A stretch of DNA of 64,000 nt. It comes from JBBQER01 sp052148155. Lineage in GTDB: Bacteria; Actinomycetota; Acidimicrobiia; IMCC26256; PALSA-610. The notes under the pieces are model-generated. The model searched no databases, was not told where the DNA came from, and saw nothing but the letters and a program-made list of their open reading frames with translations. The DNA is taken from contig JBKQIY010000251.1 of assembly GCA_052148155.1 (NCBI GenBank), forward strand, positions 1-64,000. Reading direction: 5' to 3'. Made by a program: the position numbers and the translations under genes. Positions 1 through 9,704 of this stretch are shown here, one piece after another. Position 1 is the first letter of the stretch. Every line of letters starts with the position of its first letter.

Positions 1-105
1 GCCTGTTCGCAGGTCGCTCGCCACGAACGGCGGCGGCGCGATCCCGAACAAGCGTCGGGCGGAACGGCTCGGCGCGCGCCAGCCCAGAACGATAAGAATG
101 CCGGG

Positions 106-831
106 GTGACGAACACTCAAGCCTGGGACCGGCTGGCATCTCGCCGCGGTGAGGCGACGGCTGCAGACGCGGTGCAGTTCGGAGCCGATCTGCCGACCGA
201 AGCCGACCTTCGGGTCTGCGGTGACCTCAAGGGGCGCCGTGTGCTCGACATCGGATGCGGCGCCGGTGAGAACGCCGTGGCGATGGCTCGCCAGGGCGCC
301 CACGTGATCGCGATCGACGTTTCCTCGGCGCAGCTGGCGCTCGGACGCCGCCTGGCCGAGGCCGCCGAGGTACGGGTGGAATGGCATGAGGGCGACGCCG
401 CAGATCTCGCGTTCTTGCGGGCCGACTCGATCGACCTCGCGTTGGCAACCGGCGTCGTGCACGAGATCGAAGATCTCGACCGTCTCTTGCGCCAAGTTCA
501 CCGGGTGCTGCGCGCCGGAGCGCCGTTCGTGTTCTCCCACGACCATCCGATGCGGCTCGCGGTCGGACGTGACGACAACGAGCCCGGCGGACTCCCACTC
601 GGTTTCCTCGAAGTCCGTCGCTCCTACTTCGACGAGTCGCCGATCGTCACCACCCGAGACCACGAGCCGCTCCAGGTGTGGCCCCGTTCGATCGCCGACG
701 TGTTCTCGGCGCTGCACCGAGCCGGTTACCGCGTCGACGTCCTGGCCGAACCAGAAATGTTGCGCTCGTCGGACCCGGGGCCGGCGACACCGACGGCGGT
801 GCTGTGGCGGGCCCGCAAAGAAGGCGTGTAG
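106..831 (+). CDS. Class I SAM-dependent methyltransferase
   Basis: A 241-residue Rossmann-fold methyltransferase. Motif I reads VLDIGCGAGENA near residues 46-57 and binds S-adenosylmethionine. An acidic residue that would contact the ribose follows in VIAIDVSS near residue 70. The segment ending in VLRAGAPFVFSHDHP matches the post-motif region of the Methyltransf_11 group. The acceptor cannot be read from the sequence. The start is GTG at 106 with no obvious ribosome binding site. It is convergent with the CCA-adding enzyme gene, and the two stop codons directly abut at 831/832, so neither gene has room for a separate terminator. Confidence 0.85.
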   Translation: MTNTQAWDRLASRRGEATAADAVQFGADLPTEADLRVCGDLKGRRVLDIGCGAGENAVAMARQGAHVIAIDVSSAQLALGRRLAEAAEVRVEWHEGDAADLAFLRADSIDLALATGVVHEIEDLDRLLRQVHRVLRAGAPFVFSHDHPMRLAVGRDDNEPGGLPLGFLEVRRSYFDESPIVTTRDHEPLQVWPRSIADVFSALHRAGYRVDVLAEPEMLRSSDPGPATPTAVLWRARKEGV

Positions 832-2220
832 TCAGCTTCGATCGCGTGCCCATACCCGGAGCCGCTCGGCAGCTTCGGTCTGGGAGATCTCGCCCTCCTC
901 GAGGCGGATATCCAAGAGGTAATGGAGCGCGTCGCCGACAACGGGGCCGGGCCCGACGCCGAGAACCTCCATCACCGCGTTGCCGTCGAGCGCCGGCCGC
1001 ATCTTGGCGAGCTCCTCGACCGCTCGGAGCTGCGCGATCCGTTCCTCGAGCTCATCGATCCGGCGTGACAGCGCCGCCGCCTTCTTCGCATTGCGGGTCG
1101 TGCAGTCGGAGCGGGTCAGCTCGTTGAGATCCTCGAGCAGCGGTCCGGCGTCCCGCACATAGCGGCGCACCGCACTGTCAGTCCAGCCCATCCGGTACGT
1201 ATGGAAGCGCAGGTGCAACTCGACGAGGGCGGCAACGTCGTCGATCACATCGTTCGGGTACCGCAACGCGGTCAACCGCGCTCGCGCCATGCGCGCCCCG
1301 ACGACGTCGTGGTAGTGGAACGTCACACCCTGGGGTCCGTAGCCACGCGTCGCGGGTTTGCCGACGTCGTGCAGCAGCGCTGCGAGTCGGAGCTTCAGCC
1401 GCGGCGACGTCTTCGCCACGACGGCGATCGTGTGGGCGAGCACATCCTTATGGCGGTGGATGGGATCTTGTTCGAGTTCCATCGCGTTCAGCTCAGGCAA
1501 GAACTCGGCGGCCAGCTTCGTACGCGCGATCAGCCACAGCCCTGCGGACGGATCGTCGGCGAGCAGGAGCTTCGACAGTTCGTCCCGTATCCGCTCCGCG
1601 CTGATGATGCGCAGACGTTCACGCATCTGCTCCACCGCGTGCAACAGATCGGCGTCGGGCTCAAAACCGAGCGTCGCGACGAACCGCGCCGCGCGCAACA
1701 TCCGCAACGGGTCGTCACCGAACGACACTTCGGGCGACAGCGGTGTCCGCAGCCGTCGGGACGCGAGATCGGCCAGTCCGTCGTGAGGGTCGAGGAGTTC
1801 AGGTTCGTCCAACGCGATCGCGATGGCATTGATCGTAAAGTCGCGTCGCGACAAGTCGGTCGTCACATTGTCGGAGAACGTGACCTGCGGATTGCGGCTG
1901 TCGTCTCGGTACACTTCGGCGCGGAAGGTCGTGATCTCGAAACGATCGCCGTCCTTGTCGGCGCCGACGGTCCCGAACTGTTCGCCTTGCAGCCAGACCG
2001 CATCGGCCCAGCCTTTCAGCACACGTTCGATCACGTCGGGTCGGGCGTCGGTCGCGAGGTCGATGTCGGAGCCGGGACGGGAGCGGTCGAGGAACGCGTC
2101 GCGCACGCTGCCGCCGACCAGAAAGGCGCGGTGGCCCGCCTCGCCGAGACGCCGCGACAATTGTTGCGAGGTCGAGGCCGGCTCGAAGAACCGCGCCAGA
2201 CGCGGGGGGACAGCAGTCAC
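832..2220 (-). CDS. cca: CCA tRNA nucleotidyltransferase with HD domain
   Basis: A 462-residue enzyme that adds or repairs the 3' CCA of tRNAs. The nucleotidyltransferase core is near the N-terminus, with FLVGGSVRDAFLDR followed by the catalytic DIDLATDARP and then RRDFTINAIAI. An HD phosphohydrolase domain follows, with LAALLHDVGKPATR near residue 290. This architecture is standard for actinobacterial CCA enzymes. Neither tRNA in this window encodes its CCA end, so the activity is needed. The start is GTG at 2220. In related genomes this gene lies just upstream of the murJ cluster, as here. Confidence 0.95.
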   Translation of the reverse strand: MTAVPPRLARFFEPASTSQQLSRRLGEAGHRAFLVGGSVRDAFLDRSRPGSDIDLATDARPDVIERVLKGWADAVWLQGEQFGTVGADKDGDRFEITTFRAEVYRDDSRNPQVTFSDNVTTDLSRRDFTINAIAIALDEPELLDPHDGLADLASRRLRTPLSPEVSFGDDPLRMLRAARFVATLGFEPDADLLHAVEQMRERLRIISAERIRDELSKLLLADDPSAGLWLIARTKLAAEFLPELNAMELEQDPIHRHKDVLAHTIAVVAKTSPRLKLRLAALLHDVGKPATRGYGPQGVTFHYHDVVGARMARARLTALRYPNDVIDDVAALVELHLRFHTYRMGWTDSAVRRYVRDAGPLLEDLNELTRSDCTTRNAKKAAALSRRIDELEERIAQLRAVEELAKMRPALDGNAVMEVLGVGPGPVVGDALHYLLDIRLEEGEISQTEAAERLRVWARDRS

Positions 2221-2274
2221 AGGCGTGCATTCTGACGGCTCGCGGCCGCCCGAGGCGTGTTGTTCCCGAAAGGG

Positions 2275-3372
2275 TTAGCTGGCGGTCGCCTGCTCCGACG
2301 CCCGCTGCATCGTGAACTGCTCGATCATCAACCGAAGATCGTGCGGACTCGTCGACGCCGCGAGCGCCTCCCGCAGATCGATCAGCCCCTCGCTGTAGAT
2401 GCTCAGGAGGCTCTGGTCGAAGGTCTGCATGCCGTAGTACTCGCCCTCGGCGATGATCTGTTCGATTTCGTGCGTCTCGTCCGCGTTCACGATCTTGTCG
2501 AAGATCCGGCCGGTCGCGACGAGGATCTCGACCGCGGGGATACGTCCACCGTTGCGACGCTCGACGAGCCGCTGGCTGACGATCCCGCGCAGCGAGCCGG
2601 CGAGCGACATACGCACCTGCCGTTGTTCGTGCGGCGCGAAGAAGTCGATGATCCGGTTGATCGAGTCTGTCGCGCTGATGGTGTGGAGCGTCGAGAACAC
2701 CAGATGGCCGGTTTCCGCGGCAGTCAGCGCGGTTTTGACCGTCTCGATGTCTCGCATCTCACCCACCAGGATGACATCTGGATCCTGGCGTAGGACCCGC
2801 TTCAGCGCTGCGTGGAAGTCCTTGGTGTCGGTTCCGACTTCGCGCTGGTTGACGATCGACGCTTTGTCGTGGTGCAGGATTTCGATCGGATCCTCGATCG
2901 TCACGATGTGTTTGTGTTGGGTCTCGTTGATGTAGTCGATCATCGAGCCGAGCGTGGTGGTCTTGCCAGAACCGGTCGGTCCGGTGACGAGCACCAGTCC
3001 CCGTTCGTGCTCGGCGAGCTTTCGGGTCACCGGAGGTAACCCCAACGCCTCAAATGTTGGGGTGTCGCTTTGCACGCGACGAAGCACCAGACCGACCGAA
3101 CCGCGCTGGCGCATCGCGTTGACGCGGAAACGACCGAGGCCCGAGACCGAATAGGCAAAGTCGGCGTCGCTCGTCGCGATGAATTCCTCGGCGCGCTGTT
3201 TCGGCATGATCGCGAACGCGATGCGCTCGGTCTCGACCGGCGAAACCGACGCATGGTCGATCCGTTCGAGGCGGCCGTCGATACGGATGTACGGCGGCGA
3301 CCCAACCTTGATGTGGACGTCGGATGCGCCGCGCTCAACCGCGTAGGCGAGCAGTTGGTCGAGATCCAACAC
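2275..3372 (-). CDS. pilT: PilT-like type IV pilus retraction ATPase
   Basis: A 365-residue secretion-superfamily ATPase starting MLDLDQLLAYAVERGASDVH, as PilT proteins do. The Walker A is GPTGSGKTTTLGSMID. The Asp box lies in VTIEDPIEILHHD, the Walker B region in DPDVILVGEMRD, and the His box in TGHLVFSTLHTISATDSINR. The reading frame stays open upstream, but the GTG at 3372 has a GGAGG site (3382-3386) nine bases ahead and matches family length, so that start is used. PilT is a cytoplasmic hexamer that powers pilus retraction. No pilB, pilC or pilin gene is in the window, so it is either an orphan or works with pilus genes elsewhere. Confidence 0.9.
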   Translation of the reverse strand: MLDLDQLLAYAVERGASDVHIKVGSPPYIRIDGRLERIDHASVSPVETERIAFAIMPKQRAEEFIATSDADFAYSVSGLGRFRVNAMRQRGSVGLVLRRVQSDTPTFEALGLPPVTRKLAEHERGLVLVTGPTGSGKTTTLGSMIDYINETQHKHIVTIEDPIEILHHDKASIVNQREVGTDTKDFHAALKRVLRQDPDVILVGEMRDIETVKTALTAAETGHLVFSTLHTISATDSINRIIDFFAPHEQRQVRMSLAGSLRGIVSQRLVERRNGGRIPAVEILVATGRIFDKIVNADETHEIEQIIAEGEYYGMQTFDQSLLSIYSEGLIDLREALAASTSPHDLRLMIEQFTMQRASEQATAS

Positions 3373-3549
3373 GCGGGCGAACCTCCAGAGGCTGTCTGAG
3401 TTGACCGTGGTTAGGATCGGCACGGATTCGCCCGCTCTCAAGCCCTCGGTCCGGTTCGCAGGGAATTCTCCCGCGGGGCACGTCGCCAAACCCGGGCGTG
3501 CCCGGCGTGAACCGGGAAGCCGCCCGGGCAGGGCGTACGCTCGGCCGCG

Positions 3550-4254
3550 GTGAAGACGCAGTCGATCCGCTTCCGCGGCGGGGTTGCCCGGGTGGCGGCA
3601 TGGCATGGTCGGCCCGATATCGCGTCGGTCGCGCTCGAATGCCGCGGCGCACCGTCTGTCGCCGCGGTCGAGGTGCTGCTCGACGAGCTCCGCGCCGGCG
3701 GCTACCGGGAGGTCATCACGAACGCGCTCGCCCCCGGCCCGAGCCTTCCGCTCGTTGACTGCGGGTTCGAGATTCGCGGTCGGCTCCACCTGCTTGCGTA
3801 CGACTTCACCACGCTCGGGCCGGCCGGACCGACCGGATCCCCACGACGCACCCGACGATCGACTGCCGCCGACCGGACGGCGCTGTTGGCGGTCGATGCC
3901 GCCGCGTTCGAGGAGTTCTGGCGTCTCGACGACCTCGGACTGGCCCAGGCAGCCCGCGCGACGCCGCGTTCGCATCTGCGGGTCAACCGGGGTGTCCCGA
4001 TCGGCGGCTACGGCCTGTTCGGCCGGGCCGACCGCACCGGATACGTACAACGGCTCGCGATCCATCCCGCGGCGCAGGGCGAGGGCCTCGGCCGAGCGTT
4101 GCTCGTCGACGGGTTGCGCTGGATGCGCGTTCGCGGGGCGCGTCAGGCGTTCGTCAACACGCAGGCCGACAACGACCGCGCGCTGCGTCTGTACGAACGG
4201 GCCGGTTTCCAACGGCTGCCGGTGGGTCTGTGCGTGCTCGGACGGAAACTGTGA
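3550..4254 (+). CDS. GNAT family N-acetyltransferase
   Basis: A 234-residue protein with a C-terminal GNAT domain. VQRLAIHPAAQGEGLGRALL holds the acetyl-CoA pyrophosphate loop (QGEGLG), and the end pattern NDRALRLYERAGFQRLP is typical of amino-group acetyltransferases related to RimI. The N-terminal 100 residues match no motif I know. The start is GTG at 3550. Its stop overlaps the GTG of the next gene (GTGA at 4251-4254), so it probably begins the operon that continues into DUF6049 and murJ. The substrate is unknown. Confidence 0.85.
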   Translation: MKTQSIRFRGGVARVAAWHGRPDIASVALECRGAPSVAAVEVLLDELRAGGYREVITNALAPGPSLPLVDCGFEIRGRLHLLAYDFTTLGPAGPTGSPRRTRRSTAADRTALLAVDAAAFEEFWRLDDLGLAQAARATPRSHLRVNRGVPIGGYGLFGRADRTGYVQRLAIHPAAQGEGLGRALLVDGLRWMRVRGARQAFVNTQADNDRALRLYERAGFQRLPVGLCVLGRKL

Positions 4255-6455
4255 GCCGGCTGGCTCGTCGTGTCGTTCCCGCCGGCGCCGCGCTGTTCGT
4301 CGTTGCGCTCGTCGCAGCCGTGTCGCTGTCGGGCACCGCCGCGACCGCCGCGTCCACGAAGCCGCCGCATACCACCACCCCGACGACGACGCACACACCG
4401 ACGACGGTCCCGCAGACGACGACGCCGGCCAGTGTGCCCGCCAGCACCGTCCCGCAGACGACGACGCCGGCCAGCGTGCCCAGATCGCGGCCGTCGCGCT
4501 CGACGACCACGACCACAGTTCCCGCGCCGGCCGCCAAGCTCGCCGCGCCCGGCGTCAGCCTCGTCTACCAACCGCCGTGGGTTCAGGCAGGTAACGGCGC
4601 CGAGCTGCTCGGCTTGCAGCTCGACGAACCCGCGGTCGCGTCCGAGCCGAATGCCGAGGTCGAACTGACCTTCCACGACTCGGTGAGCTCCCGTACTGGG
4701 TTCGAGAGCGCGGTGAGCGCCACCCCGTCCCTCGGAGCGCCGGTCGATCATCTGTACTTCCCGTTCTCGTCGCTGCAGTTGAACGCGAAGCACCAGTTCG
4801 CCGTCGCGTTTGGCCTCAGCGGTTCCTCGCAGCCCAACACCGTCGGTATCGACCTTCCCGGCGTCTATCCCGTCGAGGTCGGCTTGTACGGCACGAAGGT
4901 GGAGCACAGCGCCTTCGTCACCTGGATGGTCGTCATCGATCCCGCGGCAGAAAAGTCGTACCAACCGTTGCGCGTCTCGTGGATCTGGCAGCTGCAGCCC
5001 GACCCGTTCGAACCTCCGACGGGCGCCGACACCTCGACGCTCGCAGCCATGCGTCCGGGCGGTCGGCTCGACGACATCGCGAAAATGCTCAGCCTCGCGG
5101 GTTCGTTCCCACTGACGCTCGGCATCGGACCCGAGATGCTGGCGACCTGGAACCGCGAAGCCACGACGCATCACGCACTGGCGTCAGGTCTCAAACAGGT
5201 CCGAGACGCCGCGGCCCGCGCGTCGAACCAGCTCCTGCCGGAGCCGTACGTGCCAATCCAGGGGCCGACCATCGAAGCGGAGGGTCTCGGCTCGCAGCTT
5301 GGGCAGGAGTACGTGGCGGGGTCGACCCTCCTCGCGGACCTGACCGGCCGGTACCCGGACACGAACACCGCGTTCGTCGACCCGGTCGACACGCCGACCC
5401 TCGATCAACTCACGCAGACGCTCATCGACCATTTCGTTGTCCGCGACGCTGCGCTGAGATTGATCAACGAGACGCGTACTCCCGCACAACCTTTCGACCT
5501 GACCACGAGCGACGGCACGCTGGTGCCCGCAGCCGCGTCCGACAGCGGACTCGAAGGGCTGTTCGACAGTCCCGGCCCACCCGCGCTGCGCGAACAACGA
5601 GTGCTCGCCGGCCTGGCCGAGATCGCCAACGAGGCTCCGTCGCAGACGCGCGGGGTCATCCTGGCGATGCCAGACGACTGGTCGCCCGACGCCACCGTGT
5701 CGCTCCTGGTGCACGACCTCGTCCACGACCCGCTCGTCGAACCGGCCACGCTCGACACGCTGTTCTCACAGGTCGCGCCGGCCACCGCGAACGGCGTGGC
5801 CCTGCAACGCCAACTTCTACCGAATCGTGGGCAGCTGCCCCATCCGCTCGGCGCATCCGAATACGCCACTGCGGTACACGACCTTGCCGCCTACCAGGCG
5901 ATGGTCGGACCCACCGATCCGTCGATCGCGGCGGGCCAACACGCGCTCTTGCTCGCACTGTCGACCGCGAACAGCGGACCGCAAGCGCAGGCGTACCTGA
6001 ACACGATCACCGCGAACCTGCAAACACTGACCGACGGCCTCACCACCACCGCAAAAACACTGACGCTCACTGCCCGCCGCGCCTACTTGCCGCTGAGCTT
6101 CCAGAACAACACCAGCCACGCCGGTATCCACGTCCTCGTCCACCTCGACAGCCCGAAATTGATCTTCCCGAAAGGTCCGGATTTCCCGCTGACGCTGCCG
6201 CGCGGCCACAGCTCAGCCAAACAGAACGAGTTTCCCGTGGAGGCCCGCGCGTCGGGGACGTTCGTGATGACGATCACGCTCGAATCGCCCGACGGTTCAG
6301 TCAAGCTCGGAACGACCAGTGTGACGATCCGGTCGACGGTGTTCAGCGGCATCGGCATCGCGCTCACCCTCGGCGCGCTGTTGTTCCTGGCCGGTTGGTG
6401 GGGCAACCACTTCGTGCGCACGCGTCGGGCGCGCCGCCGCGCGCGCGCGACGTGA
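4251..6455 (+). CDS. DUF6049-like secreted/membrane-anchored protein
   Basis: About 734 residues, with an N-terminal membrane signal (AGAALFVVALVAAVSL) and a Thr/Pro-rich linker with a repeated VPQTTTPASVP unit encoded by a DNA repeat at 4408-4485. A large extracellular domain follows, then a single C-terminal transmembrane helix before an Arg-rich cytoplasmic tail. Position directly upstream of murJ and this architecture match the actinobacterial DUF6049 family; this is recognition by context and layout, not by a catalytic motif. Its role is unknown but probably at the cell envelope. The GTG at 4251 gives a GTGA overlap with the acetyltransferase gene; an in-frame GTG at 4230 is the alternative start. 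Confidence 0.75.
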   Translation: MSRLARRVVPAGAALFVVALVAAVSLSGTAATAASTKPPHTTTPTTTHTPTTVPQTTTPASVPASTVPQTTTPASVPRSRPSRSTTTTTVPAPAAKLAAPGVSLVYQPPWVQAGNGAELLGLQLDEPAVASEPNAEVELTFHDSVSSRTGFESAVSATPSLGAPVDHLYFPFSSLQLNAKHQFAVAFGLSGSSQPNTVGIDLPGVYPVEVGLYGTKVEHSAFVTWMVVIDPAAEKSYQPLRVSWIWQLQPDPFEPPTGADTSTLAAMRPGGRLDDIAKMLSLAGSFPLTLGIGPEMLATWNREATTHHALASGLKQVRDAAARASNQLLPEPYVPIQGPTIEAEGLGSQLGQEYVAGSTLLADLTGRYPDTNTAFVDPVDTPTLDQLTQTLIDHFVVRDAALRLINETRTPAQPFDLTTSDGTLVPAAASDSGLEGLFDSPGPPALREQRVLAGLAEIANEAPSQTRGVILAMPDDWSPDATVSLLVHDLVHDPLVEPATLDTLFSQVAPATANGVALQRQLLPNRGQLPHPLGASEYATAVHDLAAYQAMVGPTDPSIAAGQHALLLALSTANSGPQAQAYLNTITANLQTLTDGLTTTAKTLTLTARRAYLPLSFQNNTSHAGIHVLVHLDSPKLIFPKGPDFPLTLPRGHSSAKQNEFPVEARASGTFVMTITLESPDGSVKLGTTSVTIRSTVFSGIGIALTLGALLFLAGWWGNHFVRTRRARRRARAT

Positions 6456-8071
6456 CCGTCGGGGCTGACGCCGAACGAGAACGGATTGTCCGGTCCAGCG
6501 CTTCGGTCGCGACGGGCACGCTCCTGTCACGGCTGACCGGCCTCCTACGCGTCGCGGTGCTCGCCTACGCGGTCGGACGCGCCAGCTTGGCCGACACCTA
6601 CAACCTCGCGAACTCGACTCCGAACATCGTGTACGAGCTGATCCTGGGCGGCGTGCTGTCGGCCACGCTCGTGCCCCTGTTCGTCCAGCAGATCGAAAAC
6701 CACGACGACGACGCCACTTCTGCGTTGTTCACCATCGCGATGTCCGTCCTCACCGTGCTGACCGCGATCGCGATGCTGTTCGCCCCCCTCATCGCCCGTC
6801 TCTACGCTGTCGACACCACCGGCTCCGAACGCGCCGCGCAGCTGCACGTGATGACAATTTTCACGCTGTGGTTCTTGCCGCAAATGTTGTTCTACGGCCT
6901 CACCGCGCTCGCAACCGCACTCCTGAACGCCCACCGCAGGTTCGTCGCCGCGGCGTTTGCGCCGGTCGTCAACAACCTGTTGGTGATCGGCGTGCTCATC
7001 GCATTCGCGCAGAGCACCGCCGGTGACCGCGCCCAATGGATCGACGTGCGCAGACTCAGCCACGATCCGGGCAAACTCATGTTGCTCGGCGCGGGCACGA
7101 CGGCCGGAATTGCGGCGATGGCCCTGGTGCTGCTCCCGGCGCTTCGCCACGCCCACACCCACTTGCATCTGTCGTTCAACTGGCGACATCCGGCGGTGCG
7201 CAAGATGCTCCGCTTGTCAGGATGGACGATCGGCTACGTCGTCACGAATCAGATCGCGTTGCTGTTCGTGCTCGTGTTGGCGAAGAGCGGCGCGACCGGC
7301 AACGTCTCGGCCTACCTGTACGCCTACGCGTTCTTCCAAGTGCCGCACGGACTGCTTGCGGTGTCCATCATGACCACGATGATGCCGGAGCTGTCCCGAA
7401 GTGCGTCTCGGGGCAATTTCGCGGCGTTGGCGCACCGATTCCGGGTCGGTTTGCGTTATCTGGTCCTGCTCATGGTCCCGGCCGCGCTGTTGTTCATCAC
7501 GCTCGCGCAACCCATGCTCGGCGTGTTGGTACGCGGCGGATTCCGGCCCCACGACGCCGCGGTGACGGCCGAGACGCTGCAAGCACTTTCGATCGGACTG
7601 GTCCCATTCTCGGTGTACCTGTACACCCTGCGCGGCTTCTATGCGCTGTCCGACACGTTCACTCCGTTTTGGATCAACGCGATCGAAAACGGGGTCAACG
7701 TGGTGCTCGCCATCGTGTTGTTCCCGTCTTTGGGCGTGCAAGGACTCGCGTTGGCATGGAGTGGCGCGTACGCGGTCGCGGCCGTGATCGCGGTCGTGGT
7801 CCTCCGTCGCCGTGTGCCCCACCCGGTCGACCGGGCGGTCGGCATGTCGGCGCTGCGCGCCGTGGTCGGCACCGCCGTGCTCGCGATCGTTGCCGCATCG
7901 CTCGCAGCCGCGATCGGCCATTCGACCGCGAACACGGCACTCGTCGCAACGGTCGCGGCGGGACTGGCTGGAGGCGGCGCCTACCTCGTCGCGCTGGTGG
8001 CGATGCGGACGCCGGAACTCGGATCTCTCGTCGCGGTACTCCGGCGACGGGCACCCGCCGCCGATATCTGA
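6452..8071 (+). CDS. murJ: Lipid II flippase MurJ (MviN)
   Basis: A 539-residue polytopic membrane protein of the MOP superfamily that moves lipid II across the membrane for peptidoglycan synthesis. The N-terminus has the family pattern ASVATGTLLSRLTGLLRV, followed by many hydrophobic helices (about 14 expected). The frame is open far upstream on the + strand, but those codons are the out-of-frame shadow of DUF6049. The real start is GTG at 6452, overlapping the DUF6049 stop as GTGA, and it gives the usual family length. It lacks the long cytoplasmic extension seen in mycobacterial MviN. Confidence 0.93.
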   Translation: MTVGADAERERIVRSSASVATGTLLSRLTGLLRVAVLAYAVGRASLADTYNLANSTPNIVYELILGGVLSATLVPLFVQQIENHDDDATSALFTIAMSVLTVLTAIAMLFAPLIARLYAVDTTGSERAAQLHVMTIFTLWFLPQMLFYGLTALATALLNAHRRFVAAAFAPVVNNLLVIGVLIAFAQSTAGDRAQWIDVRRLSHDPGKLMLLGAGTTAGIAAMALVLLPALRHAHTHLHLSFNWRHPAVRKMLRLSGWTIGYVVTNQIALLFVLVLAKSGATGNVSAYLYAYAFFQVPHGLLAVSIMTTMMPELSRSASRGNFAALAHRFRVGLRYLVLLMVPAALLFITLAQPMLGVLVRGGFRPHDAAVTAETLQALSIGLVPFSVYLYTLRGFYALSDTFTPFWINAIENGVNVVLAIVLFPSLGVQGLALAWSGAYAVAAVIAVVVLRRRVPHPVDRAVGMSALRAVVGTAVLAIVAASLAAAIGHSTANTALVATVAAGLAGGGAYLVALVAMRTPELGSLVAVLRRRAPAADI

Positions 8072-8156
8072 CCACGGACACGCCCCGATCGACCGCGGAA
8101 ATGTAACCATGGGCCGTACGCGAAGATCGGAACTTTCCCGGACCCGAGGAGGAGCC

Positions 8157-8996
8157 ATGGCCGTTGGAGTCGTGACCGACAGTGCCTGTGACCTTCCGCC
8201 CGAGATGTGCGAACAGCTCGGTATCGAGGTCGTCCCGCTCACCATCCGTTTCGGCGACCGCGAATACGTCGACCGCAAGGAACTGACGAGCGAAGAGTTC
8301 TGGCGTCAGCTCGAGGCGTCGCCCGTTCTGCCCGAAACCGCGGCACCGTCGGTCGGCGCGTTCGAGGAGACGTTCCGCGGTCTTCACGACCGCGGCGCCG
8401 ACGGCATCGTCTGCGTGAACCTGTCAGCCCATCTTTCAGCGACGATGCAGTCCGCGCAGGTGGCCGCCAAAGCGCTCGACGGTCTGTGCCCGATCGAGAT
8501 CATCGACTCCGCGTCCGCGTCGATGGGCATCGGCATCCTTGCGCTGCTCGCGGCTCGGCGCGCGTCCGAAGGTGCCGACGTCGCGACGATCGCGCGCGAG
8601 GTCACCCAGCGCCGCGACCACCAGAAGCTCTTCGCGGCGCTTGACACCCTCGAATACCTCCGCAAAGGCGGCCGCATCGGCGGCGCCCAGGCGATGCTCG
8701 GGTCGATGTTGTCGATCAAGCCGATCATCGCCGTCGAACACGGCGCGGTCGAACAGGCAGGCAAGGTCCGCACCCGTTCCAAAGCTTTGCGGTTCATGCT
8801 CGAGCGGGTCCCGCAAGGAAACGTCGAGTCGATCTGCGTGATGCATTCGGGCGCCAACGACCTCGAGCAGTTCCTCGACTCGGTACGCGTCACAGTTCCG
8901 GGCGCCGAGATCGTCGTCGGCCACATCGGCCCCGTCGTCGGTGTCCACGTCGGGCCACGTGCGGTCGGACTGACCTGGATCGAGCGCGCCCGGTGA
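8157..8996 (+). CDS. DegV family fatty-acid-binding protein
   Basis: A 279-residue DegV protein. It begins MAVGVVTDSACDLPPE, a family hallmark, followed by VNLSAHLSATMQSA (the loop that contacts the fatty-acid carboxylate), IIDSASASMGIG and EYLRKGGRIGG. DegV/FakB proteins bind fatty acids and present them to a kinase; no FakA kinase is in this window. The ATG at 8157 follows a GAGGAGGAG ribosome binding site; an upstream in-frame ATG at 8109 lacks one. It lies 85 bases after murJ and on the same strand. Confidence 0.9.
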   Translation: MAVGVVTDSACDLPPEMCEQLGIEVVPLTIRFGDREYVDRKELTSEEFWRQLEASPVLPETAAPSVGAFEETFRGLHDRGADGIVCVNLSAHLSATMQSAQVAAKALDGLCPIEIIDSASASMGIGILALLAARRASEGADVATIAREVTQRRDHQKLFAALDTLEYLRKGGRIGGAQAMLGSMLSIKPIIAVEHGAVEQAGKVRTRSKALRFMLERVPQGNVESICVMHSGANDLEQFLDSVRVTVPGAEIVVGHIGPVVGVHVGPRAVGLTWIERAR

Positions 8997-9104
8997 TCGC
9001 CAGGCCGTGACCTCTCGGCTGCGATCTCCGGCCCTTCATCACGTACCGACAGGCCCCAACCTCCGGGCCGGCGCGCGGCGCCTCGTTGGTTAGCGTTGGC
9101 CGAA

Positions 9105-9704
9105 GTGAACGTCGACGATCGCGACGAGGAGCTCGCCGCGGCCGCCGCGAAAGGCGATCGCGCCGCGCTCGACGCACTGCTGCGCCGACATGCGGGGATG
9201 ATCCACGCGGTGTGTCGCCGCGTCCTGGCAAACCCCGACGACGCGCTCGACGCTTCGCAAGACGCGTTGCTGGCGATCGCGCGCCGCATCGACACGTTCG
9301 ACGGACGATCGAAGTTCACGACATGGTGTTATCGGGTCGCGACCAACGCCGCGCTCGACGAAGTCCGGCGCGGCGCGCGGCGGCCGGTGCCGGCGCAGAC
9401 CGTGCCCGAGCCCCGCGAACACGCACCAGCAGTCGACGACGCCACCGCCGAACGGCTCGACGTCGACGCCGCGCTCGCACGCCTGTCGCCCAGCCATCGC
9501 GCCGCGGTCGCGCTGCGGGATCTCGTCGGGCTTGACTACGCGGAGATCGCGACCGTGCTCGACATCCCGCCCGGAACTGTGCGGTCACGTATCGCCCGCG
9601 GTCGCGCCGCGCTCGCCGACCACATTGGGTCGCCCCGCGCGGACCACAAAATCGGAAGGAACCAGACGCCCCCCTCGGAGCATCCAACCTCACGAACATC
9701 ATGA
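9105..9704 (+). CDS. ECF sigma factor, SigM-like by position
   Basis: About 199 residues. Region 2 is [21 protein letters not shown] followed by [17 protein letters not shown]; region 4 is [20 protein letters not shown] followed by [13 protein letters not shown], a helix-turn-helix that reads the -35 element. It sits between murJ/degV and trxB, the place SigM occupies in mycobacteria, where SigM responds to disulfide and envelope stress. The start is uncertain: GTG 9105 is used, with TTG 9096 three codons upstream. The stop overlaps the anti-sigma ATG (ATGA, 9701-9704), which implies translational coupling. Confidence 0.88.
   Translation: MNVDDRDEELAAAAAKGDRAALDALLRRHAGMIHAVCRRVLANPDDALDASQDALLAIARRIDTFDGRSKFTTWCYRVATNAALDEVRRGARRPVPAQTVPEPREHAPAVDDATAERLDVDAALARLSPSHRAAVALRDLVGLDYAEIATVLDIPPGTVRSRIARGRAALADHIGSPRADHKIGRNQTPPSEHPTSRTS

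Noticed and set aside
3373..4398. An upstream extension of the pilT frame
   Set aside because: It is antisense to the acetyltransferase gene and lacks similarity; pilT starts at 3372 behind a strong ribosome site.
4979..6451. A long + strand extension of the murJ frame (490 codons)
   Set aside because: It is the out-of-frame shadow of the DUF6049 gene; its Arg/Pro-rich translation has no domain, and murJ has a GTGA start at 6452.
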